Assembly: GCA_025594325.1 (NCBI GenBank)
Contig: JANHCV010000004.1
Location: 434,001-498,000 of the forward strand
Direction: 5' to 3'
Length of the DNA stretch: 64,000 nucleotides
Origin: Blastocladiella emersonii ATCC 22665
Taxonomy: Eukaryota > Blastocladiomycota > Blastocladiomycetes > Blastocladiales > Blastocladiaceae
A program made the translations under genes and the position numbers. Of this stretch, positions 44,690 through 54,627 are shown in pieces. Positions within the stretch are counted from its first letter, which is position 1, and every line of letters starts with the position of its first letter. The notes below the pieces were generated by a model. It was not told where the DNA came from. It did not search any database and saw nothing but the letters and a program-made list of their open reading frames with translations.

Positions 44690-44743
44690 CGTTGCGTGTT
44701 GGTCGGACGGAGAGCCTGCGCGATCTGCGGGGGCGGGCGCACA

Positions 44744-44750
44744 CTTTATA
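44744..44750 (-). promoter_or_regulatory. TATA box upstream of tetraspan copy c
   Basis: On the minus strand TATAAAG lies 55 bp before the ATG at 44689. Confidence 0.6.
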
Positions 44751-45122
44751 CTCGTCGTCGAGCCGGACTGAGGCAACGCCGCGCAAGCGCCCGCTCTCGC
44801 CTGCGAGTTTCATGCACGCGCGTGCATAGACTTGCGCCGAGCGATGGCGGCGCCATGGTGGGCCGCCACAAATTGCCGCCGCCACCGCGTGGGCGTGGGC
44901 GCCGCGTGGGCCAGCCAGTTATTCGACTCGTGGCCGCTGCGCCACGTTTCGCGCGAGGATTCGGGCCATGCGGATCAGCAGTTGGATCACACGCATTCGC
45001 GTCGCGCGTCGCGCGCGCTGCTCCGTCCGATGCCGTGGCCTGAGAATCTCATGCGCCGCTGCTTTTCTTCGAAGAAGACATGTTAAATAAGTCTTTCCAT
45101 GTTTCCCACCACCGTGGATCAA
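44751..45122. other. Gene-free spacer
   Basis: Between the tetraspan copy c promoter and the 3' end of the ABC gene. No feature is recognised. Confidence 0.5.
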
Positions 45123-46207
45123 TCACTCATCATCGTCATCGTTCCCAACCGCGTTCGCGCGCGCGGGCCGTTCCTCGTCGATCCCGCCCTGGTCGCGCGC
45201 CTTGAGGTACCGCTGGTAGTCCTCGAGGACGAGCGGGAGCTGGACCTGGTTGAACACCTGGCGCGTGAACCGGCCGTCGGCGAGGAACAGGAGCCGGTCG
45301 GCGTAGCACTCGACGTCCGGGTTGTGCGTGACCATGATGCACGTCGTCTTCTGCTCGAGATTGATGCGCAGTAAAATGTCCATGACCTGCACCGTCGCCT
45401 TGCTGTCGAGGTCCCCCGTCGGCTCGTCCAGGAGTAGGACCTCGGGCGAGTTGGCGAGCGCGCGCGCGATGGCTCTGGATAGACAGACGGGCGTGCGAGA
45501 GAGTCAGTCCTGGTCGCGATCCACCACCACGAGTGCCGTGGAACGTACACGCGCTGCTGCTCTCCACCCGACAACTCGGACGGTAGGTGCGCGACGCGGT
45601 CCTGGAGCCCGACCATCGCCAACAACTCGAGCGCGCGGTCGCGCCGCTCCTTGACGGTCAGCTTGCCCGCGATCGCCATGGGCAGCTCGACGTTCTCGAA
45701 CGCGGACATGGTGGCGAGCAGGTTGAACGACTGGAAGACGAACCCGATCCGGAGCAGCCGCAGGTCCGACAGGTACGCGTCGGGTGACCGCTCGTTGACC
45801 ACGTCGCCCAGGATCTCGACGGTGCCCGAGGTCGCCGTGTCGATGGTCCCGATGATGTTGAGCAGGGTCGTCTTGCCGCCGCCGCTCACGCCGCGCAGGC
45901 AGACAAACTCGCCGCGGCGGATCGGAAGAAACTCGCAGTCGGGCGCCAGGTGCACGTCGCGTAAAGCGTGCACCGTCTCGCCGTCGGCGCCGCTGGCCTT
46001 GAAGGCTACGCAATAAATTCATGAGCGGTCTTTCATGATAGTTGTGGGTGGAAGCATACTCTTTGTGAGATGCCGCACGACGACCACGGGCTCCCCGAGC
46101 ACCTTGGGCGGGATCGCCGTCACCTCCCTTCTCTCCTCGAGCGGGACACAGGCAAGACTTTTCGCCGACCCGACTCCATTGCGGGTAGTTGCGCCGATTG
46201 CTTCCAT
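45123..46207 (-). CDS. LolD/MacB-type ABC ATP-binding protein
   Basis: A soluble nucleotide-binding subunit of about 318 residues with no membrane helices. Three exons: 46060-46207, 45549-46005 and 45123-45474. The junctions rebuild VVVVRHLTK-TFKASGADGETVHALRDV and LSGGEQQRV-AIARALANSPEV. Walker A is GVSGGGKT (about 88-95), the Q-loop region VFQSFNLLATMSAFENVELP, the signature LSGGEQQRVAIARAL, Walker B VLLLDEPTGDLD and the switch histidine TCIMVTHNPDVE. The Q-loop and D-loop wording is that of bacterial LolD/MacB/FtsE-class ATPases, which pair with a separate FtsX-like membrane protein. No such partner is in the window. Spliceosomal introns show it is resident in a eukaryotic genome. An acidic C-terminal tail (NDDDDE) is extra to the bacterial length. 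Confidence 0.88.
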
Positions 46208-46353
46208 GGTGAGTCGTTCGCTAGGTCGGTCTGAGTTGCCGCGAGCCGGGAATGTGGCGCAACGCGTCGCTCTTTCCCTCACGCGACCGCGCGTCACCGA
46301 TCCACTTCGAGCAGTTCAAGCAAGCACCAAAGCGTCGCAAAACCGTTCAAAAT

Positions 46354-48621
46354 TTACATGATAGTACAATCCTGGTCACGACGACGCCCCTTGCCCGCCT
46401 CCTTGGCCTGCATCTTGAGCGCGAGCGCCATATCGGCCTGGTCGAGGTGCGGCGCCGAGTGCCGCCGCCCGTGCAGGGGCCTGCTCTCCCCGCCGCCGTC
46501 CCCGCCCTCGCTCGGCAATGATGGCGGCGCGAGCAGTCCCGGCGCGGGTGCGGGCGGCGAGTACCGCGGCAACGTTGTCGTCGCGGAGACCGCCGTAGCC
46601 GAGGGCGCGTCCTCGGTGGTGCGCCGCAGCTCGTAGAAGACCAGGTACGCGTTGCGCGCGACCTCGTCCATGAACTGCCGCGTAATCGCCGCCGTCGACG
46701 TGAACGTCTGCACCTTGTTGCTCGCCGGCAGCCCGTCGAACCGGAGCCACGTCGGGAGCGCGTCCTCGGCGGCGGCGGTGACGGTCGGCGACACGGGCGG
46801 GCTGGTCGCGGCAGCAGCGGGTGATGGCGGTGCGGGCGACAGTTTCGCGGGAAGCGCGCCGGGCGAGTACGGCGGCGGCAGGCTCGCGGGCTCCGACTCG
46901 GCGAGCGGCTGCGGGCGCGGCCGGAGCGGGGGCGCGGACGCCGCTGCAGATTCGGCGACTTGCGCCGCGGCAAACGCTTCGGGGTCTTTTTCCGGCGCAG
47001 CAGCTGCGCTCGGTGGCCGCGGCGGGAGCGGCGGGACGGGTTCCCTCGCGGCAGCCGCCACAGCAGCAGCCGAGACCGCGGCATCGCGCGTCGCGGGCGG
47101 CGCGCTGGCGTTGACGTAGGTGATGAAATGGCCGGACGTGGGCGTATCGCCGAGGTGGCATACGACGGCCTGGAGCACGAGCGAGTAGGACGCGGGTCCG
47201 ACGGCGGCGGTGGGCGCGGCGTCGACGTCGTTGTCGGCCGTGTACTGGTCAAAGTTGATTTCGATCGGGACGAGGACCTGGCGCGACGTGCGCTTGAGGG
47301 CGTTGTTGCTCTCCTTGCGGTAGTAGCGCTTGAGGAGCATCGGGATGACGATGGGGCCCGCGGCCGTGGAGAGCAGGTTCGACTGCTCGCCGAGCTCCGA
47401 CTCGCCGACCTGGAACGGGAGCAGTTTCAGCATGCTCCACCCGTCGACGAGCATGTCCTCGACCGAGAGCACCGAGTCGGCGCGGATCACGCGCGAGCTG
47501 CTCGAGGATGACGACGCGGACGACGACGACTGCAGCGAGGCGAGCCGGCGCAGGCCGTAGACGCGGCGGTTCTCGTTGGCGAGCTTGTCCGAGACGCGGA
47601 CGACGGGCACCTTGCGGGAGATCTTATCGACCTTGTTATCGAAAAAGTAGGCCTTGAGCAGGGCCTCGAGCGACACGGGGTCTTTCGCCTTGGGGTCGGG
47701 GATCGCGAGCTGCAGGCACCGCTCGGTGCACACGCGCAGGTCGTCCTGGGCGTCGACCTTCCCGCCGTGGTGGATCACCTGCCACAGCGGTAGACTGGGC
47801 GCGCGCAGGCAGCTGGCGAGCATCATGAACAGCTCGGCCACGTCCTCCTGGACGCCCGGCTGGCCCGCGTTGGTGCCCTCGAACGCCCACAGCTGCTTGA
47901 TGGCGGCCTCGACGGAGCGCATCTCGGCGCGCGTCACCAGACACCCCTTGCGCAGCCGGTTGATGACCAGGATCAGCTGCACCTGCACCGCACGCAGCAG
48001 CGACCGCCGCCGCGCCTCGGCGAGCTCGGCGGGTGTCGGAACCATGCCGCTTGACGAGCCCGGCGGCGCGCCAGCGAGCGGCTTGGGCGGCGGGACGGGC
48101 GCCGCCATCGGCGCGGGCGGGAGCGGCGCGTCGTCAAAGCTCTGTGCGAGCCACCCGTCGATCGCGTCCATGCGCGCAAACAGGGCGAACAGCAGGCTGT
48201 CGATGTAGCACGTGTTGCCCGAATTCTCAATCCCGAGCAGCGCGACGCCGCGGTCGACCGGGTGCAGGCTGCCGGAGATGGCGTCGGACCAGTCCTCGAG
48301 GTACTCGGCGGCCAGGTTCAGGCTGCGCCACTGCGTCACGTTGAGCGCGTGCTGGACGTGCCCGCGCGTCCGGACCGCGGCGGCGGCCGGGACCAGCGCG
48401 AGGAGACGCGCGATGGCTGTCTCGCGCTCCGAGGCCAGGATGGGCGCGTCCGACGACGGCCACTCGGGCGCGGGTGCGGGTGCCGCGTACGCGGGTGCGA
48501 GGAACGAGGCGCCCGACGACTGGCTGCGCCGGTGGCGCGACAGACGCGGCGAGGGCGGGACGTCGTCGGCGTCGCCGTCGCCGGGTTTCGGGGTGCGTCG
48601 GCGAGCGAACATGGATTGCAT
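46354..48621 (-). CDS. USP-family deubiquitinase with UIM-like motif and C-terminal CaaX box
   Basis: A cysteine protease that removes ubiquitin from proteins. Intronless, 755 codons. The Cys box LGIENSGNTCYIDSLLFALF places the nucleophile at Cys138. The His box is SGHFITYVNA with His498, preceded by YSLVLQAVVCHLGD. A second catalytic-side segment, WLRFDGLPASNKVQTF, is followed by RNAYLVFYELRR, a normal USP ending. A large Pro/Ala-rich insert (about 505-610) separates these parts. Near the C terminus, DQADMALALKMQAKEAG resembles a ubiquitin-interacting motif. The last residues, GKGRRRDQDCTIM, form a polybasic stretch plus a CaaX box (C-T-I-M), predicting farnesylation and membrane attachment, as known for USP32. 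It shares a 225-bp divergent promoter with MAT1. Confidence 0.88.
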   Translation of the reverse strand: MQSMFARRRTPKPGDGDADDVPPSPRLSRHRRSQSSGASFLAPAYAAPAPAPEWPSSDAPILASERETAIARLLALVPAAAAVRTRGHVQHALNVTQWRSLNLAAEYLEDWSDAISGSLHPVDRGVALLGIENSGNTCYIDSLLFALFARMDAIDGWLAQSFDDAPLPPAPMAAPVPPPKPLAGAPPGSSSGMVPTPAELAEARRRSLLRAVQVQLILVINRLRKGCLVTRAEMRSVEAAIKQLWAFEGTNAGQPGVQEDVAELFMMLASCLRAPSLPLWQVIHHGGKVDAQDDLRVCTERCLQLAIPDPKAKDPVSLEALLKAYFFDNKVDKISRKVPVVRVSDKLANENRRVYGLRRLASLQSSSSASSSSSSSRVIRADSVLSVEDMLVDGWSMLKLLPFQVGESELGEQSNLLSTAAGPIVIPMLLKRYYRKESNNALKRTSRQVLVPIEINFDQYTADNDVDAAPTAAVGPASYSLVLQAVVCHLGDTPTSGHFITYVNASAPPATRDAAVSAAAVAAAAREPVPPLPPRPPSAAAAPEKDPEAFAAAQVAESAAASAPPLRPRPQPLAESEPASLPPPYSPGALPAKLSPAPPSPAAAATSPPVSPTVTAAAEDALPTWLRFDGLPASNKVQTFTSTAAITRQFMDEVARNAYLVFYELRRTTEDAPSATAVSATTTLPRYSPPAPAPGLLAPPSLPSEGGDGGGESRPLHGRRHSAPHLDQADMALALKMQAKEAGKGRRRDQDCTIM

Positions 48622-48846
48622 GGGCTAGCGTAGTCTAGTGCTTTGGTGGTTTACGTTGGGGAAGGGAGGGAGCGGGGGCGAAGGGAACGCCAAGTCTCGG
48701 CGCCGCGGCGCGCCATCACGTTTCGCCCCTTCGCGGCCCCTTCTCGACTCGGCGACGTGATCCATCGCTCTCTCCTCCCTCCCTCTACTGCATGACAGCC
48801 CATGAAACCCGCACACGATTGAGAACCTACTGCAACCGCCGCCACC
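48622..48846. promoter_or_regulatory. Divergent promoter region, USP / MAT1
   Basis: The 225 bp between two start codons facing away from each other are rich in CCTCCCT-type pyrimidine stretches. No TATA box is seen. Confidence 0.5.
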
Positions 48847-50028
48847 ATGGACATCAGCTACTATGAGGAAGAGGCCAAGGTGACGTGCCACGCGTGCATG
48901 TTCAACCGCGAGAACGACCCGACGCGCAAGGTCAAGGTGACCATGTGCAACCACAACATGTCCGTGTGGCTCTTGCGTGATGGATCGGTGCATAGAGACT
49001 GATTCCCCCCGACCCGTAGCTGCGAGAAGTGCCTGTACCGCATCCTGCGCTCGGGCCGCGGCGCGTGCCCCAAGTGCGGCCGCGAGGTCAAGCAGACGGA
49101 CGTGCACGAGCAGCGGTTCGCCGACATGACTGTCGACAAGGAGGTGCGCAAGCGGAAGCAAATTCACCGCATGTACGTGTCCCCTCTGCCGTGCACACCC
49201 AACCTCCATCCTCACACTCCCTTTGCCACCATAGATTCAACAAGCAGCCGCGTGAGTTCGCGTCGCTGCGCGAGTACAACGACTACCTCGAGATGGTCGA
49301 GGACATTGTGTTCAACCTGACCAACGAGATTGACGTGGAGCGGACCAACGCCATTGTCGAAAAGTACCGCCGCGAGAACCAGGAGTCGATTGAGCGCAAC
49401 CGCCTGTCGCGCAACCCCGAGCACCAGCGGCTCGCCGAGCTGCGCAAAAAGGAGGAGGAGGAGCAACAGCTGCGCCGCGAGCAGGCCAAGCTCAAGTACG
49501 AGGAGGAGGGCAAGATGCAGCTCGAGGAAAAGGAATCGATTCTCAACGAGCTGGTACGCTCTTCTCGTATTCGCACCACTGTGGTACCGGGCTAACCCTC
49601 GACCTGTCTAGGCCTCGTCGAAGCGCCGCGCCGAGGACATTGTCAACGACCGCAAGCGCGTGACCAAGGCGCGCGGCGGCGTCGGCAGCGGACCGGGCGC
49701 CTCCGCGGCCGCGCACGACTCGATCCGCGAGTTCGGCATGGCGCACGCGTACACGGAGCTGTTCGATCCGTCGGCCGAGCGGGTGACGGCGGGCGCCGTG
49801 GACCCGCTCGACACGCTCGACTTTGACGACGAGCTCGAGGGGTGCTTTGAGCTGCAGGACAACTACCACGACCCGTACCTGCAGCCGTGGCTGCACGGGA
49901 AACCAGCGATCCCGCCCGGCGGATACCACCCGAACGTCACCTACTTTCGCGCCATCGAGTCGGCGTACCGCGGCCTCCTCGCGCCGCCACCACCACCCGG
50001 CGCGCATCCCGTGCGGCCCGACGAGTGA
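48847..50028 (+). CDS. MAT1: CDK-activating kinase assembly factor MAT1/Tfb3 (TFIIH subunit)
   Basis: MAT1 holds CDK7 and cyclin H together and docks this CAK module on TFIIH for transcription and repair. Four exons, 48847-48959, 49020-49172, 49235-49553 and 49612-50028, give 333 residues, close to human MAT1 (309). The RING finger is C3HC4: Cys14, 17, 34, His36, Cys39, 42, 54 and 57, with intron 1 splitting it between CNHN and CEKC. The long coiled coil follows (FNKQPREFASLREYNDYLEMVEDIVFNL, then ENQESIERNRL and a Glu/Lys/Gln-rich helix), typical of the family. The C-terminal part carries SSKRRAEDIV and ends in a Pro-rich tail. Intron 2 donor GTACGT and intron 3 donor GTACGC fit the local consensus; intron 1 uses GTCCGT. 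Confidence 0.93.
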
Positions 50029-50198
50029 GTTGGTGAGAGGGAATAAAACGCGTCTCTTGTCGTCCCACGTGTAAGTCAGCTGATGCGCGCCTCGACGTGT
50101 TTGGCGATCGTTCGCTCGCTCTTGTCGGCCGGCCGATCATGCTCTCTTCTCTTCTCCCCACCAAGCACCACCTGTTGTTGCAACGTAGCTTGATCACC

Positions 50199-51045
50199 AT
50201 GGCCGCCAAGAACCCCAAGGTCTTCTTCGACATTGCCGTCGGTACGGCGATCGCACAGCCACGGGCGAGTCGCGAGGCCAGGGACTGACGTTCGCTCGCA
50301 CCCGTGTAGGCGGCGCCAAGGGTCCGTTACCCTCTCCACTCGTATCGCATACGAGCCCTGACACGCCCGTACACACGTAGCCGGCCGCGTCACCTTTGAG
50401 CTGTTCGCCGACAAGGTACCGCGCTCCTTGCGACTGCGCCATGGACTCGCGACTGACATCGCTCCGATCTTGCAGGTTCCCCGCACCGCCGAGAACTTCC
50501 GCGCCCTGTGCACGGGCGAGAAGGGCATCGGCAAGTCCGGCAAGGCGCTGCACTACAAGAACAGCATCTTCCACCGCATCATCCCCGGGTTCATGGCCCA
50601 GGTACGTCCGCCGCGACCTCGGGCGCGACTTTTGCTCACCTCCTCCCATCATTTCTAGGGCGGCGACTTCACCCACGGCTCGGGTATCGGCGGGGAGTCG
50701 ATCTACGGGACCAAATTCGATTGCGAGAAGCCTGGCCTTGCCCTCAAGCACACGTCGCGCGGCCTGCTGTCCATGGCCAACGCTGGCCCCAACACCAACG
50801 GGTCGCAGTTCTTCATCACGTTCACGCAGACGCCGTGGCTCGACGGTACGGTCCGCACTCGCAGTAGGACGCGCGGGGCGCTGGTGGGCTCACTATCCGA
50901 TCCCCCCCGTCTAGGCCGCCACGTCGTGTTCGGCAAGGTGATCGAGGGTGAGAAGGTGCTCGACGCGCTCGAGAAGGTCGGCTCCGACTCGGGCAAGGTC
51001 AAGGTGCCCGTCCAGATCCTCGAGTCGGGCGAGATCAAGGCCTAA
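50199..51045 (+). CDS. Cyclophilin-type peptidyl-prolyl isomerase (CypA-like)
   Basis: Catalyses cis-trans isomerisation of Xaa-Pro bonds; a target of cyclosporin A. Six exons: 50199-50241, a 12-nt microexon 50310-50321, 50381-50415, 50476-50601, 50659-50845 and 50915-51045, giving 177 residues. The joined N terminus reads [20 protein letters not shown], the normal cyclophilin start; leaving out the microexon would delete GGAK from this loop. Active-site landmarks are intact: [15 protein letters not shown] (catalytic Arg, then Phe and Gln), [16 protein letters not shown], and [14 protein letters not shown] with the Trp needed for cyclosporin binding. There is no signal peptide, so it is cytosolic or nuclear. 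It is convergent with the kinase gene. Confidence 0.93.
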
Positions 51046-51163
51046 GTGCTGCAGCAATACACGAGCGAGTGTCTCTTGAACTGAAGAATGTATACCGGGA
51101 AGACTGAGAGAATGGTGAGGCTCTATGATACAAGAAGTAACGATACTGTGGAGTGACAATGAA

Positions 51164-52598
51164 TCACTCCTCGGCGACGGCGCGCAGACCCTGGTCCGCG
51201 CTCGCGGGCTGGGACGACCCCTCGGCGGCCGCCGCGAGCGCCGCCTGGGACGCCTGCTGCATGCGGGAGATCGCGACGACCTTGTGCACGGCGCCGCGGA
51301 ACTTGTCAATGTACCGCTCCTGGCCGCGGCGCAGCGTCGGGACCAGGTTGACGGACGCGATGTGCGCCGTGTCGGGGTCGGCCATGGACAGGATCGACTC
51401 GGGCCGCTTGGTCGCGGCGAGCGACGACGGCGTGCTGTAGGCGAACCCGGGCCGCTGCGCCATGGACGCGCGCTGGATCCACGGGTGCGCCATGGCCGCG
51501 GTCGCCGTCATGCGCTCGTCCACGTTCACGACCAGGCACTTGGAGATGAAGTCCTTGGCCTCGGCCGAAATGTCGGACCAGTACTCGGGGTCGAAGGCGA
51601 AGCGCGCGTTGACGATCTCGTCGAAGACGCCGCGTTGGCTAGATGTGGGCGGGCGAGACGTGGTTAGCGTTCGAGTCCCGACCACGAACACGGCGCAAGG
51701 AAACGTACGTCTCGGCCCAGAAGGGAATGTAGCCGCAGAGAATGACAAAGGCGATGCAGCCGAGCGACCACATGTCGACGGGCTTGCCGTGGCCCTTGTT
51801 GAGGATGATCTCGGGGGCGCAGTAGGCGGGAGTGCCGCACGCGGTCATGAACATCTGGTTGTCGAACTCGGCGAGGCGCGAGAGCCCGAAATCGGCGACC
51901 ATGACGCGGGCGTTGGCGGACGTGTCCTTGAGCAGGAGGTTCTCGGGCTTGAGGTCGCGGTGCACGACGCCGTGGTCGTGGCAGAACTTGACGGCGTCGA
52001 GGACCTGGGCAACCACGTTGACGGCGTCGCGCTCCGAGTAGAAGCCGCGCTCGACAATCGAGTCGAACAGCTCCTTGCCCGTGCACAGCTCCATGACCAG
52101 GTGGTACGCGTCGGGGGTGTCGAAGAAGGCGTCGTCGCCGTCGACCAGACCCACAATGTTCGGGTGCGTCGCCAGCGTCGCCAGCACCTCGATCTCGCGC
52201 GCCACCACCTTCTCGCGGCCCTTGAGCTTGCGCTTGCGCATCGTCTTGAGCGCGTACTTAGAGCCAGTCCGCTTGTGCGTCACCATGTACACGTCCGCGA
52301 ACGTCCCCGAGCCCAAGCGAGCGCCGCGCTCGTACACGTCCGTCAGCTCGTGCTTGCTCGGCTCGACGCGCGGCGCGGGTTTCATGGGGGCGGCGACAAT
52401 GTCGGCCGACGCACTCGGCGTCACGGTGACGGCGGGGACCGCGGCGACGACGGGTGCAGGCGGGTTCGGCGTGGCGGCCGGCTGCTGCTGCTGCACCTGG
52501 GCGTAGGTCGCGCCCGCAGAGCTCGGGGCGGGCGCCGACCCGGGCTTGGGCTCGCCGGCGTTGCTGCCGCGGAGGCACGGGCAGAGCAGACCGAGCAT
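51164..52598 (-). CDS. CaMK-group serine/threonine kinase
   Basis: Two exons, 51709-52598 and 51164-51638 (donor GTACGT, acceptor TAG), encode 454 residues. The kinase domain begins near residue 88 with glycine loop GSGTFADVY, ATP lysine 118 in YALKTM, catalytic loop HRDLKPENLLL (213-215 = HRD), DFG at 236-238, activation loop ending CGTPAYCAPE, and GYIPFWAET at the splice junction. QRGVFDEIVNARFAFDPEYWSD, AKDFISKCL and MTATAAMAHPWIQ after the junction are CaMK-family hallmarks. The C-terminal tail has VPTLRRGQERYIDKFRGAVHKVVAI, a basic amphipathic stretch that could bind calmodulin (inference). The extreme N terminus, MLGLLCPCLRG, has cysteines suited to lipid attachment. Probably calcium/calmodulin-regulated. 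Confidence 0.9.
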
Positions 52599-52949
52599 GA
52601 TGATGATGGTGGCGGTGTTGAGTGGTGCGGTGCGGTGGTAGGGGGTTGCGGGAGGCGCAACCGTGTGCGGCGGCGGAGGGACGACTGTGGGGGACAGCGA
52701 GGGCAGCGCAGTGCACCAAGTCGTTGCCGTCGTCGAAGGTCGGTCTCGTGTGCTTCGTGGACGTGAGATGAGGGCTTCGCCGGAGAAGGGAGAGCGGGAG
52801 CTGAGCTTGGCGCAGGCGCGGGCGGTGGCGCGGTCCCCCGATTCGGCGTCCCCGTGCGCACGCACTCGGCCGCTTCCCTCTCCTCCCTCCTCCCTCTCTT
52901 CCACGCTGATGCGGTCCCACCCACATGCAGAAACTAATGTATTAGACCG
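52599..52949. other. Kinase upstream region
   Basis: The 5' flank of the minus-strand kinase and 3' flank of LRR copy I. No gene is visible. Confidence 0.5.
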
Positions 52950-54120
52950 TTACTGGAACGAGAGCAAATCGCGGGCTCTCAAATGAATGACGAGTCCCAG
53001 CGGCACAGCCTCGCGAACCGGTGCGACCAGCTCGCCGTACTCCATCGTCCGGAACGAGTACAGCTCGAGCTCCTCGAGGGCGGGCGGGATCCGAGCAGCG
53101 AGCGCCTGCAGCCCTGCCTCACCCAGCGGATTGTGCGACAGCACGAGCTTGGTGAGCGTGGGAGGGAGCCGTGGTGCGAGCACGGTCAGCGCCTTGTCAG
53201 CAATCTCGGCCCGGTTGAGGGCGAGCGACTGGAGCGCGGGCGGCATGTGCATTCCCAAGTACGCCGCGCCGATGATCTCGAGGGAGCTCATTGAGAGGTC
53301 GAGAACCCGCAGCGACGCAGGCAGCGCCGCCATGAGATCGGGATGCGAGCTGCTGCTCGAGCTGGCGGTTTCGCTCAGCTCGAGCGTCTCGAGGCCCGCG
53401 GGCATCCGGCACACGAGCGCGCGGACCGCATCGTCGTCCGGGTGGTAGGCGCGGCTGTTATACCTGAGCCGCTTGAGAGTTGGCGGGAGTGCGGCCATGA
53501 CGGGCGCCAGGCTGCTGTTCTTGTAAACCTTGCTAACATCCAGCGCCTCCAGAGCAGGCGGCAGCGACGCAGCGAGCACGAGAATGTCCTCGTCGCCGAG
53601 AGTCATCTCGTGAAGGTCCAACTCGGTGAGAGTGTCAGGAAAGGACCACGCTGGTTGTTTCTCGCCGGGGCCGTCGTCGGACCGATCCTTGTTGAAGTTG
53701 CCGCCAATGTTGAGCGAGCGGAGCGACGGCGGAAAGTGCGGGCCGAGGGCTGCGAGCCCCTCGCTCGAGATTCGGGTACGGAAAAGGCAGAGCGACCGAA
53801 GCGTTGCAGGCAAGAGGCGGACGAGTGCAAGCGCGCGGTCGTCGCCAAGAAGGCAGGAAGACATGTCGAGCGAGGCCAGCGTTGAAGTAAGTCGCGAGAA
53901 GAGGCAATGGACGGACGTCGCGCACAGGTCGGTCCGAACGGCGAGCGACTGGAGATTGGCCGGCCACTGTATCGGGTCGAGCACCTCGGATTCGTGAGGC
54001 GATTCGAGCCAAAGGTGAGCGAGCTTGATCTCGGTCACCAAGTCGGAAATGCTCTACGGCGTGGACCAAGATCTGCTCAAGGATCTCGGGGACGTGGTGT
54101 TTGCCAATTCGAGTGCTCAT
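52950..54120 (-). pseudogene. LRR paralog I: F-box-like N terminus fused out of frame to LRRs (internal deletion)
   Basis: One of three tandem minus-strand paralogs. The ATG at 54120 opens STRIGKHHVPEILEQILVHA, which matches the start of copy III (VPAIVERILLYAVELH). About 25 codons later the frame is wrong: the leucine-rich repeats continue in the next frame (ISDLVTEIKLAHLWLES at about 54050) to a stop at 52950. Compared with copy III, about 600 bp between these points are missing, so the junction is an internal deletion. The LRR part is otherwise intact, with units of the type LPATLRSLCLFRTRISSEG and ending LGLVIHLRARDLLSFQ. No splice pair near the junction restores frame. A shorter LRR-only protein from a later ATG is possible. 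Confidence 0.7.
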
Positions 54121-54627
54121 AATACAAGTTGCATGTAGTTCAATTACTTTTCGTGGCAGGGGGACTGTGGTTCCAGGAGAACAAGCTCAGGGAGAGTGAA
54201 AGGCGTGGTTCAAGCCAGCAACAGGTGACCTAAACGTGATATCTGAACGCGTCTCAAGGCTCGTCTCAAGCCTCGCTCGCGAGCACCACCGACCGGACAA
54301 GTCAACGCGTGTGGGCGCACTTGGTCGCTGCCCGTTTTCTTCTGTTCATGAGCGTTCATACTTTACGGAGCAGGGCAACTTCCTCTTCAAAATCACCGAA
54401 TAGGTGCGAGTGCTGATTCCTTGTTTCCGGGACCCCCCGATTCACAACGAGCGAGAGACCTCCCTGCCCGAACACGTCTCTAGTCCCACAGATCTCGATC
54501 AACACAATTCAAGTTATATCATAGTGGTAAACGCTCGGGATTGCGCGTCTTGAACATGTGTCACGAACGCGGCCGTGACATCAAGCGTGGATGCAACCGA
54601 TGTCACATCTCGTGGATGCGGCCGATG
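54121..54627. other. Spacer between LRR copies I and II
   Basis: No gene is recognised. Contains a short near-repeat at 54592-54633 (two versions of GATGTCACATCTCGTGGAT-like sequence). Confidence 0.5.
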
